NCBI RefSeq assembly: GCF_042657165.1
Contig: NZ_JBHSNJ010000013.1
Location: 434,001-498,000 of the forward strand
Source of the DNA: Agrilutibacter niabensis
GTDB taxonomy: Bacteria > Pseudomonadota > Gammaproteobacteria > Xanthomonadales > Xanthomonadaceae
Direction: 5' to 3'
Length of the DNA: 64,000 nucleotides
Positions 20,235-29,026 of the stretch are shown piece after piece (position 1 is the stretch's first letter; every line of letters begins with the position of its first letter). Below the pieces are notes generated by a model that worked only from the letters and a program-made list of their open reading frames with translations, did not search any database and was not told the DNA's origin. The translations under genes and the position numbers were made by a program.

Positions 20235-20271
20235 ATAAAAAAGCCCTTGCCTGCGTGAAGCAGGCAAGGGC
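20235..20271 (-). terminator. Intrinsic terminator of the TonB receptor gene
   Basis: GCCCTTGCCTGC (20243-20254) and GCAGGCAAGGGC (20260-20271) form a perfect 12-bp stem with a 5-nt loop. Read on the minus strand the stem is followed directly by six T residues (the A-run at 20237-20242). It lies 23 bp after the stop of the minus-strand TonB receptor gene: a textbook Rho-independent terminator. Confidence 0.9.
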
Positions 20272-20293
20272 CATGGGCCAACAGGGAGAGTGC

Positions 20294-23059
20294 TTAGTAC
20301 TTGTAGGTCACGCCGAACATGTAGGTGCGGCCGTATTCGGAGTGCTTCTGGGCCAGGTTGCTGCCCTGGAAGTACTCGCGGTACGGCTCGTCGGTGGCGT
20401 TGAGCACCTGGAACAGCACCGAGAGACCGTCGAGTTCGGAGCCTTCCGCGAAGGAGTAACCGAACTGCAGGTCGACGACGTCCTCTTCGTTGATGAAGCG
20501 CTGGGAGCGATCGGCGCCGAAGCCCTGGATCTCACCCAGGAACGGCGAGCGATGGCGCTGGCTCACGCGGGCCTGGTAGCCGTTCTTTTCGTAGTACATC
20601 GTGATGTTCCAGACCTTCTCGGACAGGCCCGCGATCGTGCGGTCCTGGCCGGTGACCGGATCCTGGATGTTGCTGGTCGTGTCGGAGTAGGAGCCCTGCA
20701 GGCCGAAGCCGTCGAGCGCATCCCACGCCAGATCGAACGGCACGGACGCCGCGAACTCCCAGCCGTAGATCGAGCCACCCTCGCCATTGACGGGCGTGGT
20801 GAACACGCCGATCGGGGAGGCCGGCGGGGGCGCGTCGCCCGGATCGTAGCCGGTGAAGTCGTAGGCAACGGTGCTTTCGGTGACCCAGGTGCGCAGGTCC
20901 TTGTAGAACCCGGCCACGCTCACGTAGCCCTTGGTGCCGCCGAAGTACTTCTCGTACGACACGTCGTAGGCATTGGCTTCCCAGGGCTTCAGCTCCGGAT
21001 TGCCGCCGTTGCCTTCCCACAAGCCTGCGTTCGCGCCGCTCGTAGCGATGTTGACGTTCTGGTTGGCACGCATCCAGTCCATGCGCGGGCGTGCCAGCTG
21101 GCGACCGGCAGCGACGCGCAGCACCTGCTCAGCCGGGAACTCGAAGGACAGGTTCAGGCTGGGCAGGTAGTCGTCGTAGGTCGCCCCACCCGAGATCGGC
21201 AGCGCCGCATCCGCCGCGCTGAACGGCACCACGAAGCCATCCGAGCTCTGGTCGGTGTGCACGGCCTGGATGCCGATGTTGCCGCGCATCGGCACCGAAC
21301 CCAGGTCGGTGTTGATGTTCAGCTGCGCATAGGCGGTGGTGACGTCCTCGTTGACCATCCAGTTCTTGTTGGTGACGTCCTGGTGGACCAGCGGGGAGAC
21401 GGTGTACATCCCGAAGATGTCGCCGGTGTTGTAGCTGACGATGCCCGGGATGCCGGTGAAGCCCAGGTCGACGCCAGGATGCACGATCGCCGACGAGGGA
21501 ATGGTGGCCGTGGCGCCCGACAGGTTGCCGGCGGCGTCGCGGCAGCCGCCGCCGTCCGGATTCGGGCCCAGGCAGAGGAAGGCCTCCAGGCCGCTGGCGC
21601 GGGTCTTCTCGCGGCTGGTGTAGTTCAGGCCGAACTCCAGGCTGCTGAACATGCCCTCGTCGAAGGCGCGTTCGAAGTCAGCACGCACCGCCCACAGTTC
21701 GTCCTCCACGTGCGGGAACTTGACGAAACCCTCCTGGCCCCAGCCGCCCGGATCGGTCAGCACGACCTGGTTCGGATCGGTGTAGTCGCGGCCGTAGGTG
21801 AACTGCGGGACGTCGCCGCCCATGACGAAATCGACGGTGTCGAAGGCGTTGGGATCGGTCGCCGGGCCCAGGCCAGAATAGGTCTCGAGCAGCATCTCGT
21901 CGCGTTCGGCCTTGGAGTAGCTCAGGTCGAACACGCCGGCCCAGTCGTCGTTGAACTGGAAGCGGGAGTTCCAGCCGGCGGAGAACAGCTTGTCGTCCTT
22001 GGTGTTGTTGTCGTTGCGCAGCACCGGACGCACGCCGGTGAACGTGCCGGAGACGACGTTACCGTTCTCGACCACGGCATTGCTCAGGGTCGCGCCCGAC
22101 CAGCCCAGGCCGGTCTCCATGAAACGCAGGGTCTCGTCGATCTTGAACTTGGAGTAATACAGGTCGAGCGTGGTCTCGAAGGACTCGCTCGGCTTGTACT
22201 GGATCACGCCCATCAGGCCATCGCGCTTGTTCGAGCTGGAGAAGGCCTGCGACTTGCTGCCGCCGAGCAGATTGGCGCCCGGAGCACCGGCGTTGTCAGT
22301 CGGATAGCCCCAAGCCTCCCACTGGTTCGCCTGGCCCGGGGTGTCCAGGTGCGCGTAGCCCACCGCCACGCCCAGGGTGTTGTCCATGAACTGGTCGATG
22401 TAGGAGATGCTGAAGCGCTCGCCCCAGGCGCTGACGTCCGAGTTGAGGTCGCCGTTCGAGTTGTGCTCGCCACGGAAGTTCACCGAGACCTGGCGGTCGG
22501 CGTAGTCCAGCGGCCGGACGGTGTGCAGGTCGACGGTGCCGGACAGGCCCTGGCCCACCAGCTCGGCGTTCGGCGTCTTGTAGACCACCACGCCGCTGAT
22601 CAGCTCCGACGGATACTGGTCGAACTCGACGCCACGGTTGTGGCCGACGCTGACCTGCTCGCGGCCGTTGAGCAGCGTGGTGCCGAAGTCGTCGGACAGG
22701 CCGCGGATGCTGACGGTGGAGGAGCGGCCGGCGACACGCTGCATGGCCAGGCCGGGCAGGCGCGCGATCGACTCGGCGATGCTGACGTCGGGCAGCTTGC
22801 CGATGTCCTCGGCGGAAATTGCTTCGACGATCTCGGTGGAACCGCGCTTGGTGTCGATTGCGCGCTCGATACCGGCACGGATGCCGGTGACGACAACCGT
22901 ATCCAGGGTCTTCGCGTCTTTCGCGTCGTCCGTGGTCTGGTCCTGTTGCGCCTGCGCCGGCGTCTGCTGGTCGGCAGACTGCGCATAGGCATTGGCCGCC
23001 AGCATCATCGTCGCCGATGCCAACGCCACGCTGAGCAAATTACGTTTCAACTGCGCCAT
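20294..23059 (-). CDS. TonB-dependent outer-membrane receptor, probable maltodextrin type
   Basis: This 921-residue outer-membrane porin-like receptor has a signal peptide (MAQLKRNLLSVALASATMML.. cleaved after AYA), a TonB box (LDTVVVTG), a plug domain (SAEDIGKLPDVSIAESIARL, SIRGLSDDFGTTLLNGREQ) and a C-terminal 22-strand barrel ending in the expected aromatic residue (GVTYKY). The plug pattern is that of the Xanthomonas/Caulobacter receptor subfamily that includes the maltodextrin receptor MalA. The substrate is inferred from the neighbouring glycosidase genes. The start at 23059 has GGAGGGGG upstream. It is divergent from the sugar-porter gene, and the shared promoter region holds two identical LacI-type operators. 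Confidence 0.9.
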   Translation of the reverse strand: MAQLKRNLLSVALASATMMLAANAYAQSADQQTPAQAQQDQTTDDAKDAKTLDTVVVTGIRAGIERAIDTKRGSTEIVEAISAEDIGKLPDVSIAESIARLPGLAMQRVAGRSSTVSIRGLSDDFGTTLLNGREQVSVGHNRGVEFDQYPSELISGVVVYKTPNAELVGQGLSGTVDLHTVRPLDYADRQVSVNFRGEHNSNGDLNSDVSAWGERFSISYIDQFMDNTLGVAVGYAHLDTPGQANQWEAWGYPTDNAGAPGANLLGGSKSQAFSSSNKRDGLMGVIQYKPSESFETTLDLYYSKFKIDETLRFMETGLGWSGATLSNAVVENGNVVSGTFTGVRPVLRNDNNTKDDKLFSAGWNSRFQFNDDWAGVFDLSYSKAERDEMLLETYSGLGPATDPNAFDTVDFVMGGDVPQFTYGRDYTDPNQVVLTDPGGWGQEGFVKFPHVEDELWAVRADFERAFDEGMFSSLEFGLNYTSREKTRASGLEAFLCLGPNPDGGGCRDAAGNLSGATATIPSSAIVHPGVDLGFTGIPGIVSYNTGDIFGMYTVSPLVHQDVTNKNWMVNEDVTTAYAQLNINTDLGSVPMRGNIGIQAVHTDQSSDGFVVPFSAADAALPISGGATYDDYLPSLNLSFEFPAEQVLRVAAGRQLARPRMDWMRANQNVNIATSGANAGLWEGNGGNPELKPWEANAYDVSYEKYFGGTKGYVSVAGFYKDLRTWVTESTVAYDFTGYDPGDAPPPASPIGVFTTPVNGEGGSIYGWEFAASVPFDLAWDALDGFGLQGSYSDTTSNIQDPVTGQDRTIAGLSEKVWNITMYYEKNGYQARVSQRHRSPFLGEIQGFGADRSQRFINEEDVVDLQFGYSFAEGSELDGLSVLFQVLNATDEPYREYFQGSNLAQKHSEYGRTYMFGVTYKY

Positions 23060-23203
23060 CACTCCCCCTCCGGAATGAAATTTTTCTAATAGTCGTCTGC
23101 GGTACACGTGTCACCACGGGTCCACGGGTCTCACGTACGGCCCCAAATGGTTGCCGCGAACGCAGACCGATGGTAGTCCGGGGCGCAGCCGCACAATTTC
23201 CCT

Positions 23204-23217
23204 TGCATACGTATTCA
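23204..23217. promoter_or_regulatory. LacI-family operator, receptor-proximal copy
   Basis: TGCATACGTATTCA is a near-perfect palindrome (6 of 7 pairs) with the central CG typical of LacI/PurR-family operators. It is identical to the copy at 23380-23393. The likely binder is the LacI-type regulator encoded at 38549-39583; this is inferred from location and motif. Confidence 0.75.
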
Positions 23218-23379
23218 TGTGGCAGCGCGGAAAAAGCCTGGCGTGGCGGCGTTGCAGCCGCACGCGGCCCTCCCACGGGACGGCGCTGCCCGGTCGGCGG
23301 ATTGCTCCGCACGGTGCGGGCATCGTCGCGGTGGCAGATCACGAACCCGATCACACTTCGCCGCCGCCAACGGCCCTGC

Positions 23380-23393
23380 TGCATACGTATTCA
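23380..23393. promoter_or_regulatory. LacI-family operator, porter-proximal copy
   Basis: Second exact copy of TGCATACGTATTCA, 88 bp before the sugar-porter ATG. Exact repetition of a 14-bp palindrome within one intergenic region is unlikely by chance. Confidence 0.75.
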
Positions 23394-23480
23394 GCCGGAC
23401 GCGCCCCCATGTGCGTGCGCATGATCGGCGGATGGCCGCGCTTCGCGGCATGCCGCTGGCACGGAACCTTGGGAGGGGTG

Positions 23481-24905
23481 ATGAGCAGCATCGATACGGT
23501 GGTGGGTGGTCAGGAGCAGCACGCGACGATCCGCGTCCTGCTGATTTCGGCGGCGGCGGCGCTGGGCGGCTTCCTCTTCGGTTACGACACCGCAGTGATC
23601 AACGGCGCGGTGGACGCGATCCGCGGCAGCTTCGGCCTGAGCGCGGCGGCCACGGGTTTTGCGGTTTCCTGCGCGCTGCTCGGGTCGGCGCTGGGCGCCT
23701 GGTATGCCGGCCCGCTGGCCGACCGCCATGGCCGCGTGCAGACCATGCGCGTGGCCGCGGCGCTGCTGGCGATCAGCGCGGTCGGCGCCGGTTTCGCCTT
23801 CGGCGTGTGGGACCTGATCCTGTGGCGCGTCGTGGGCGGTGTCGGCGTGGGCGTCGCCTCGGTGATCGCGCCGACCTACATTGCCGAGGTCTCGCCGGCG
23901 CACGTTCGCGGCCGTCTCGGTTCGCTGCAACAGCTGGCGATCGTGCTGGGCATCTTCGCCTCGCTGCTCAGCGATGCCTGGCTGGCGGGAGCCGCGGGTG
24001 GCGCGTCGCAGCCGCTGTGGTTCGGGCTGGCGGCGTGGCGATGGATGTTCCTCGTGGCCGTGGTGCCCGCGCTGGTCTACGGGGCGCTGGTGTTCGGCGT
24101 GCCCGAATCGCCGCGCCATCTGGTGGCCAAGGGCCGCCTGGCCGAGGCGCGCCGCGTGCTGCAGCAGGTACTCGGCTTGAACGATCCGACGAGCCTGGAC
24201 GCCAAGCTCCACGACATCGAGCACAGCCTGCGCCGGGAATACCAGCCGACGCTGCGCGACCTGCGCGGTCCGAGCGCCGGCCTGCTGCCGGTGGTGTGGA
24301 TCGGCATCCTGCTGTCGGTGTTCCAGCAATTCGTCGGCATCAACGTCATCTTCTATTACTCCTCGACGCTGTGGCACTCGGTGGGCTTCAGCGAAGCCGA
24401 TTCGTTCTCGATCACCGTCGCCACCTCGATCGTCAACGTGCTGGTCACGCTGGTCGCGATCGCGCTGGTCGACAAGCTCGGGCGCAAGCCGTTGCTGGTG
24501 GTCGGTTCGGCCGGCATGGCGCTGACGCTTGCGCTGATGGCCTGGTGCTTCGACCACGCGACAGGTACCGGCGCCCAGTTGACCCTGCCGGGCGCATGGG
24601 GCACCACCGCCCTGGTCGCGGCGAATGCCTACGTCGTGTTCTTCGGCCTGAGCTGGGGACCGATGGTGTGGGTGCTGCTTGGCGAGATGTTCCCCAACCG
24701 CATCCGCGCGATCGCGTTGGCGGTGGCTGCATCGGCGCAGTGGCTGGCCAACTTCCTGATCACCGCGACGTTCCCGTCGCTGGCCGAAATCGGCCTGACC
24801 TTCGCCTACGGCCTGTACGCCACCTTCGCGGTGCTGTCGCTGGTGTTCGTGCTCCGCGCGGTGCGCGAGACCAAGGGCATGGAACTGGAAGCGATGCGCG
24901 ACTGA
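23481..24905 (+). CDS. MFS sugar porter (sugar:H+ symporter family)
   Basis: A 474-residue, 12-helix inner-membrane carrier of the sugar porter family (relatives of XylE, GalP, GLUT). Signatures are the first helix with GGFLFGYDTAVINGA, PLADRHGR in the 2-3 loop, PTYIAEVSPAHVRGRLGS, PESPRHLVAKGR before the central loop, FQQFVGINVIFYYSS in helix 7 and LVDKLGRKPLL. The QQFVGIN motif is associated with hexose or pentose binding. The ATG at 23481 directly follows GGGAGGGG. Its likely role is uptake of glucose released in the periplasm, feeding Glk; exact substrate unproven. Terminated by the hairpin at 24929-24958. Confidence 0.9.
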   Translation: MSSIDTVVGGQEQHATIRVLLISAAAALGGFLFGYDTAVINGAVDAIRGSFGLSAAATGFAVSCALLGSALGAWYAGPLADRHGRVQTMRVAAALLAISAVGAGFAFGVWDLILWRVVGGVGVGVASVIAPTYIAEVSPAHVRGRLGSLQQLAIVLGIFASLLSDAWLAGAAGGASQPLWFGLAAWRWMFLVAVVPALVYGALVFGVPESPRHLVAKGRLAEARRVLQQVLGLNDPTSLDAKLHDIEHSLRREYQPTLRDLRGPSAGLLPVVWIGILLSVFQQFVGINVIFYYSSTLWHSVGFSEADSFSITVATSIVNVLVTLVAIALVDKLGRKPLLVVGSAGMALTLALMAWCFDHATGTGAQLTLPGAWGTTALVAANAYVVFFGLSWGPMVWVLLGEMFPNRIRAIALAVAASAQWLANFLITATFPSLAEIGLTFAYGLYATFAVLSLVFVLRAVRETKGMELEAMRD

Positions 24906-24926
24906 GGCACGCCGTCACCGACGATG

Positions 24927-24960
24927 CGAAAAAGCCCGGGCCGATGCCCGGGCTTTTTCG
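24927..24960. terminator. Bidirectional intrinsic terminator
   Basis: AAAAAGCCCGGG (24929-24940) pairs with CCCGGGCTTTTT (24947-24958) around a 6-nt loop. The stem has a T-run on both strands, so it should terminate both the sugar-porter transcript (+) and the convergent esterase transcript (-). Confidence 0.9.
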
Positions 24961-24971
24961 TTGCGCCGCAC

Positions 24972-26786
24972 TTAGCGCCCGAGCAGGAATTCCAGCGGCA
25001 CCTCGACACGGCTACGCCAGGCCCGCTCGGAGTGTTCCGCACCCGGGAACACGCGGCTGCTGAAGTTGCGACCGTCGCGGTAACCGTGTTCGCGCACGAT
25101 CGCGTCCACGCGCTGCTGGAACGGCGCGTACTGCGCATCCAGCGTCGCGGTGCCATGGTCGAAGTAGAGCCGGTGCGTGCGCGGGTCGGGCAGGTGCGTG
25201 CCCAGCCAGTCGATCACCACGCCGTTGCCGATCGGCCAGTGCGTGGACACCGCGCCGACGCCGCCGAAAACATCCGGGTATTCGGCGGCCGCGTACAGCG
25301 AGATCAGTCCGCCCATGCTCGAGCCCATGACGAAGGTGTCGTCGCGGCCTGCGCGCGTGCGGTAGCTCGTGTCGATGAAGGGCTTGAGTTCGTGGACGAT
25401 GAAGTCGAGGTAGCCGTCGGAGATGATGCTCGCCGCCGGCAGGTCGCCCATGCCCTCGACGCCGATAGCCAGCGACTCGCCGGTCACCGGCTTGCGCGGC
25501 ATGTATTCCTGCAGGCGCAGCGGCGTGTTCCAGATGCCGACGACGATGGCCTCGCGCGCGCGGCCTTCCGCGACCAGCTTCGTCATCGCCTCGTCCACGC
25601 CCCAGTCGACGCCGATGTAGGACAGCGCCGGGTCAAACAGGTTCTGGCCGTCGTGCATGTACAGCACCGGATAGCGCTTGTGCGGATGCGCGGCGTAACC
25701 GGGTGGCAGCCAGACATCGACGTTGCGCGCGGGAACGTGGGCGGACGGCACGTCCTGGTAGCTGTCCACGTGCCCGGTGGCGGACAGGGCGGGTGCGCGG
25801 TATCCGTAGGCCCAGGTGAGGAAGGACGGCAACATGCGCGCCCAGGAGGGCTGGTTGTGTTGCCCGCCTTCGAGCGTGGCCAACACCGCGTCCTGGCGGC
25901 CGGGCTGGCGCGTGTAGTCCAGGTTGACCGAATAGCCGAGTTGCCGCAGGCCCTTGGCCTGCACGGCGTCGCCCTCCTTCCAGCCTTCGACGAGGTCGCG
26001 CGCGTCATCCAGCGCATCGAACACGCCGTCGCCGTCGCGGTCGTCAGTTTCCTCCTGCGTGCCGACCGCGAAGTAATAGCGCGCGCCGTTGCGGGGCGCG
26101 CTGCTGTCGACCATGCGCTGCACCAGTCGCGTGCGCTGCACCTGTTGCGCATCGCCCCGCTCCGCAGAGAGCCAGAACGAAGGCGAGAACGCGCCAACGC
26201 GGCCGAACAGTTCCGGGTATTGCCAGCCGAGGTTGAAGGCGTTGAGCGCGCCCAGTGACCACCCGAGCACCGCGCGCGCGTCCGGCGTGCTGCGCGTGCG
26301 GTAGCGGGCATCGATCATCGGTACCAGCGTCTTCGCCAGCCATTCGGAGTAGGCGTGCGCACGGGTGCCGATGGGCCCGTACTTGGTCTGCGCGACCACG
26401 CTGCGGGATTGCGCGCGCTCGGACAGTCCGTACGCACCCATGCGGTCGGGCGGCATGTCGATGGCGACGACGATCACCGGCCGGATCGAGCCCTGCGCAT
26501 ACAGCGTGGCGAGCGTGGCCTGCAGGCCGACGGCTTCCAGGTCCTGGCCATCGTTGACGTACAGCACCGGGTAGCCGATCGCCGCCTTCGCGTCGTAGCG
26601 CGGCGGCAGCAGCACGCGTACCCGCAGCGGCGCGGGTGCGACGCCCGGTGCGTCCACTTGCAGCACGTCGATCGTCGATTGCCGGGTGCTGTCCTCCGCG
26701 GAGGCCTTCCGCGGGGCGTCGTGGACACAGCCGCCACCCAGCAGGGCGACGCAAACAAGCAGGGACATGGGTCGGGCCAGGCGCAT
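24972..26786 (-). CDS. Probable lipoprotein with two tandem esterase (Fes/EstD-type) domains
   Basis: A 604-residue exported protein starting with a signal peptide that ends LLGGGC, a plausible though imperfect lipobox. Two alpha/beta-hydrolase modules of the putative esterase family (PF00756 type) follow each other. The first has PVLYVNDGQDLEA, the nucleophile in GWSLGALNAF (residue ~177) and a late GGQHNQPSW. The second has PVLYMHDGQNLFDP, the nucleophile in GSSMGGLISLY (residue ~489) and GAEHSERAW. Between the first nucleophile and His is an acidic DDRDGDGVFDALDD insertion that looks calcium-binding. It is the last gene of the minus-strand glycosidase group, so acyl-carbohydrate deacylation is a reasonable guess, but the substrate is unknown. 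Confidence 0.8.
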   Translation of the reverse strand: MRLARPMSLLVCVALLGGGCVHDAPRKASAEDSTRQSTIDVLQVDAPGVAPAPLRVRVLLPPRYDAKAAIGYPVLYVNDGQDLEAVGLQATLATLYAQGSIRPVIVVAIDMPPDRMGAYGLSERAQSRSVVAQTKYGPIGTRAHAYSEWLAKTLVPMIDARYRTRSTPDARAVLGWSLGALNAFNLGWQYPELFGRVGAFSPSFWLSAERGDAQQVQRTRLVQRMVDSSAPRNGARYYFAVGTQEETDDRDGDGVFDALDDARDLVEGWKEGDAVQAKGLRQLGYSVNLDYTRQPGRQDAVLATLEGGQHNQPSWARMLPSFLTWAYGYRAPALSATGHVDSYQDVPSAHVPARNVDVWLPPGYAAHPHKRYPVLYMHDGQNLFDPALSYIGVDWGVDEAMTKLVAEGRAREAIVVGIWNTPLRLQEYMPRKPVTGESLAIGVEGMGDLPAASIISDGYLDFIVHELKPFIDTSYRTRAGRDDTFVMGSSMGGLISLYAAAEYPDVFGGVGAVSTHWPIGNGVVIDWLGTHLPDPRTHRLYFDHGTATLDAQYAPFQQRVDAIVREHGYRDGRNFSSRVFPGAEHSERAWRSRVEVPLEFLLGR

Positions 26787-26955
26787 GCGGGATTCCGTAG
26801 GCAGGTAAGGCTGTTGAAGGTGGGAAACCCGCGCGCGCCACCGCGTCGTCGATCAGCGTTGCGGCCCCGGTCGTGCACCGTCGATCACGCGGCGCACGGG
26901 CCCACCGGGGTAAGTGTCTGCACGCGTGGGTTCGAACGTGGCACGAACGCGGGGC

Positions 26956-28992
26956 TCAGCGCTTGGGCGTGAAACGGATCGCCGCGCCGCCGCCCGCACC
27001 GAGCCGCAGCGTCAGCGTGTCGCCGCGCCTGACCTCGCGGGTCTCGACGACGAAGGCGAAGGGATTGGTCTTCCAGTCCGCGCCATCGCCGTCGCGGTAG
27101 ATCCGTGCGACGTAGGTGCGGTCCTGGTCGAGGAAGGCCAGCGGCATCGCCAGCGTGCGCGCGTTCTCGTCGGTGACGCTGCCCAGGTACCAGTCCTCGC
27201 TGTTGCGGTCCTTGCGCGCGATGGTGACGTAGTCGCCGACTTCGCCATTGACCACGCGCGTGTCCTGCCAGTCGGTCGGCACGTCCTTGATGAACTGGAA
27301 GCCGTCCATGTGCTGCGCGTAGTGCTCGGGCAGGTCGGCGGCCATGTGGATCGGGCTGTACAGCACCACGTACTGCGCCAGCTGCTTGGCCTTGGTGCTC
27401 TGGATCGGCTGGCCGCCGCGGCCCTTGAGCGTGAGCACGCCGGGAGTGAAATCCATCGGTCCGGCGAGCATGCGGGTGAACACCAGGTTGGCTTCGTGCT
27501 CGGGCGGATTGGGTGGCGTTCCCCAGGCATTGAATTCCTGGCCGCGCGCGCCCTCGCGCGACACCCAGTTGGGATAGGTGCGACGCAGGCCGGTGTCCTT
27601 GATCGGCTCGTGCGAATCGATGACGACGTGGTGCTTCGCCGCCGCCTCCAGCACGCGCAGGTGGTGGTTGCTCATGAACTGGCCTTCGTGCCATTCGCGC
27701 ACCACCGGGCCGTCCGGCGTGTCCTGCCGTTCGATCTGGCCGGCATCGCAGACGTAACCGGTCTTCACCGCATCGATGCCCAGGCGCTGGAACAGCGTGA
27801 ACGCCTCATCCATCTGCCGCTCGTAGTGGCTCACCGCACAGGCGGTCTCGTGGTGGCCGATCAGATGCACGCCCTTGGACTTCGCGTACGCGGCCAGGCC
27901 TTCCAGGTCGTAGTCCGCGGTGGGCTTGCGGAAGTCGAAGTTCCAGCCGTTGGCGAACCAGTCGCCGTCCCAGCCCACGTTCCAGCCTTCCACCAGCACG
28001 CCGCGGAAGCCATGCTCGGCGGCGAAGTCGATGTAGCGCTTCGTGTTCTGCGTGGTGGCGCCGTGCTTCGGACCGGTACCCCAGGTCTGCTCATCCAGGT
28101 GCAGCGACCACCACACGCCGACGTACTTGGAAGGCTTGAACCAGCTCACGTCACCGAGCTTGTTGGGCTCGTTGAGGTTGAGGATCAGATTGGACTCGAC
28201 CAGCCCGCCGGCGCGGTCGGCGACCTGGATGGTGCGCCACGGCGTCGCTATGGGCGTGTGCCGCACCACGTTCGCCACGCTGCCCGGGGTCAGCGACGCG
28301 CGCAGCCGGCCGTCTCCCCCTTTGGCCAGGTTCATGCCGGCGTAGTCCACCAGCGCGGCTTCGTGCAGCGAGATGTGCGTTCCGTCGTCGGTGCGCAGCG
28401 TGAGCGGCGTCTGCGCGATGCCGACTTCCGCCAGCGGCGTGCGCGCGTACAGGTATTCCTCGCGGTTCCATTCATAGGCCGGGATCCACCACGCGGTCGC
28501 CGGTCGCGCGATCGCGAACTCGGTCAGTTCCTCCTCGATCTGCACTCCGTCCAGCTTCGGCTGCTTCGGCAGTTCGTAGCGGAAGCCGACGCCGTCGTCG
28601 AACACGCGGAACACCACGTCGAGGCGGCGCTGGTCGCGATCGCCTTCCACGAAGCGGGCGCGCAGTTCGTTGTAGTGGTTGCGCACGAAGCGACGCTCGC
28701 CCCAGGGCTGCTCCCAGGTCTCGTCGAAACCGCGCGTGGCCTTGGTGTCCAGCTTCAGCCCACGCAGGAACTGGCGGTCGTTGCGCAGGATGAAGCCTAG
28801 CCGGGAATCGGCGATCAGCGGCCGGCCCTTGCGCGCCACGCGATAGGCGAGCCGGCCTTCGCCGCTGAGGTCGAGCTCCACCCTGAGCGTGCCGTCGGGC
28901 GAGGCGACTTCGGCGACGGTCTCGGCCTGGGCCGGCACGGCCAGCGCCAGGAGCAGGAGGGCGGGTAGTGAAGCATGCATACACAAACGCAT
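26956..28992 (-). CDS. GH97 alpha-glucosidase, inverting (SusB-like) type
   Basis: A 678-residue exported glycosidase with a signal peptide (MHASLPALLLLALAVPAQA). The N-terminal beta-sandwich contains SPDGTLRVELDLSGEGRL; the barrel domain has GWNVGWDGDWFANGW, LIGHHETACAV, AVKTGYVCDAG and VIDSHEPIKDTGLRRTYPNW. In retaining GH97 enzymes the position at VKxGY carries a nucleophilic Asp; here it is Gly, as in inverting SusB-type enzymes (family knowledge, my alignment by eye). It should release glucose from maltooligosaccharides in the periplasm. The ATG at 28992 has GAGGA upstream and lies 34 bp after the pullulanase gene; the esterase gene follows after 169 bp. Confidence 0.9.
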   Translation of the reverse strand: MRLCMHASLPALLLLALAVPAQAETVAEVASPDGTLRVELDLSGEGRLAYRVARKGRPLIADSRLGFILRNDRQFLRGLKLDTKATRGFDETWEQPWGERRFVRNHYNELRARFVEGDRDQRRLDVVFRVFDDGVGFRYELPKQPKLDGVQIEEELTEFAIARPATAWWIPAYEWNREEYLYARTPLAEVGIAQTPLTLRTDDGTHISLHEAALVDYAGMNLAKGGDGRLRASLTPGSVANVVRHTPIATPWRTIQVADRAGGLVESNLILNLNEPNKLGDVSWFKPSKYVGVWWSLHLDEQTWGTGPKHGATTQNTKRYIDFAAEHGFRGVLVEGWNVGWDGDWFANGWNFDFRKPTADYDLEGLAAYAKSKGVHLIGHHETACAVSHYERQMDEAFTLFQRLGIDAVKTGYVCDAGQIERQDTPDGPVVREWHEGQFMSNHHLRVLEAAAKHHVVIDSHEPIKDTGLRRTYPNWVSREGARGQEFNAWGTPPNPPEHEANLVFTRMLAGPMDFTPGVLTLKGRGGQPIQSTKAKQLAQYVVLYSPIHMAADLPEHYAQHMDGFQFIKDVPTDWQDTRVVNGEVGDYVTIARKDRNSEDWYLGSVTDENARTLAMPLAFLDQDRTYVARIYRDGDGADWKTNPFAFVVETREVRRGDTLTLRLGAGGGAAIRFTPKR

Positions 28993-29026
28993 CGACAGAT
29001 TCCTCGGCAGGAGTGCAACGGCAGTT

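Larger units (their letters stand above)
23060..23480. promoter_or_regulatory. 421-bp divergent regulatory region between TonB receptor and sugar porter
   Basis: No supported gene lies here. The region carries outward-facing Shine-Dalgarno sites at both ends (GGAGGGGG before the receptor; GGGAGGGG before the porter) and two exact copies of TGCATACGTATTCA, 176 bp apart (start to start). The spacing puts one operator about 145 bp before the receptor start codon and the other about 88 bp before the porter start codon, suggesting one per promoter and possible repressor looping. AT-richer patches flank the operators. Confidence 0.7.

Noticed and set aside
26925..26945. GGGTTCGAACG, resembling the T-loop of a tRNA
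   Set aside because: The flanking bases do not form a T-stem (GTGGG versus GTGGC) and no acceptor, D or anticodon arms are visible around it.
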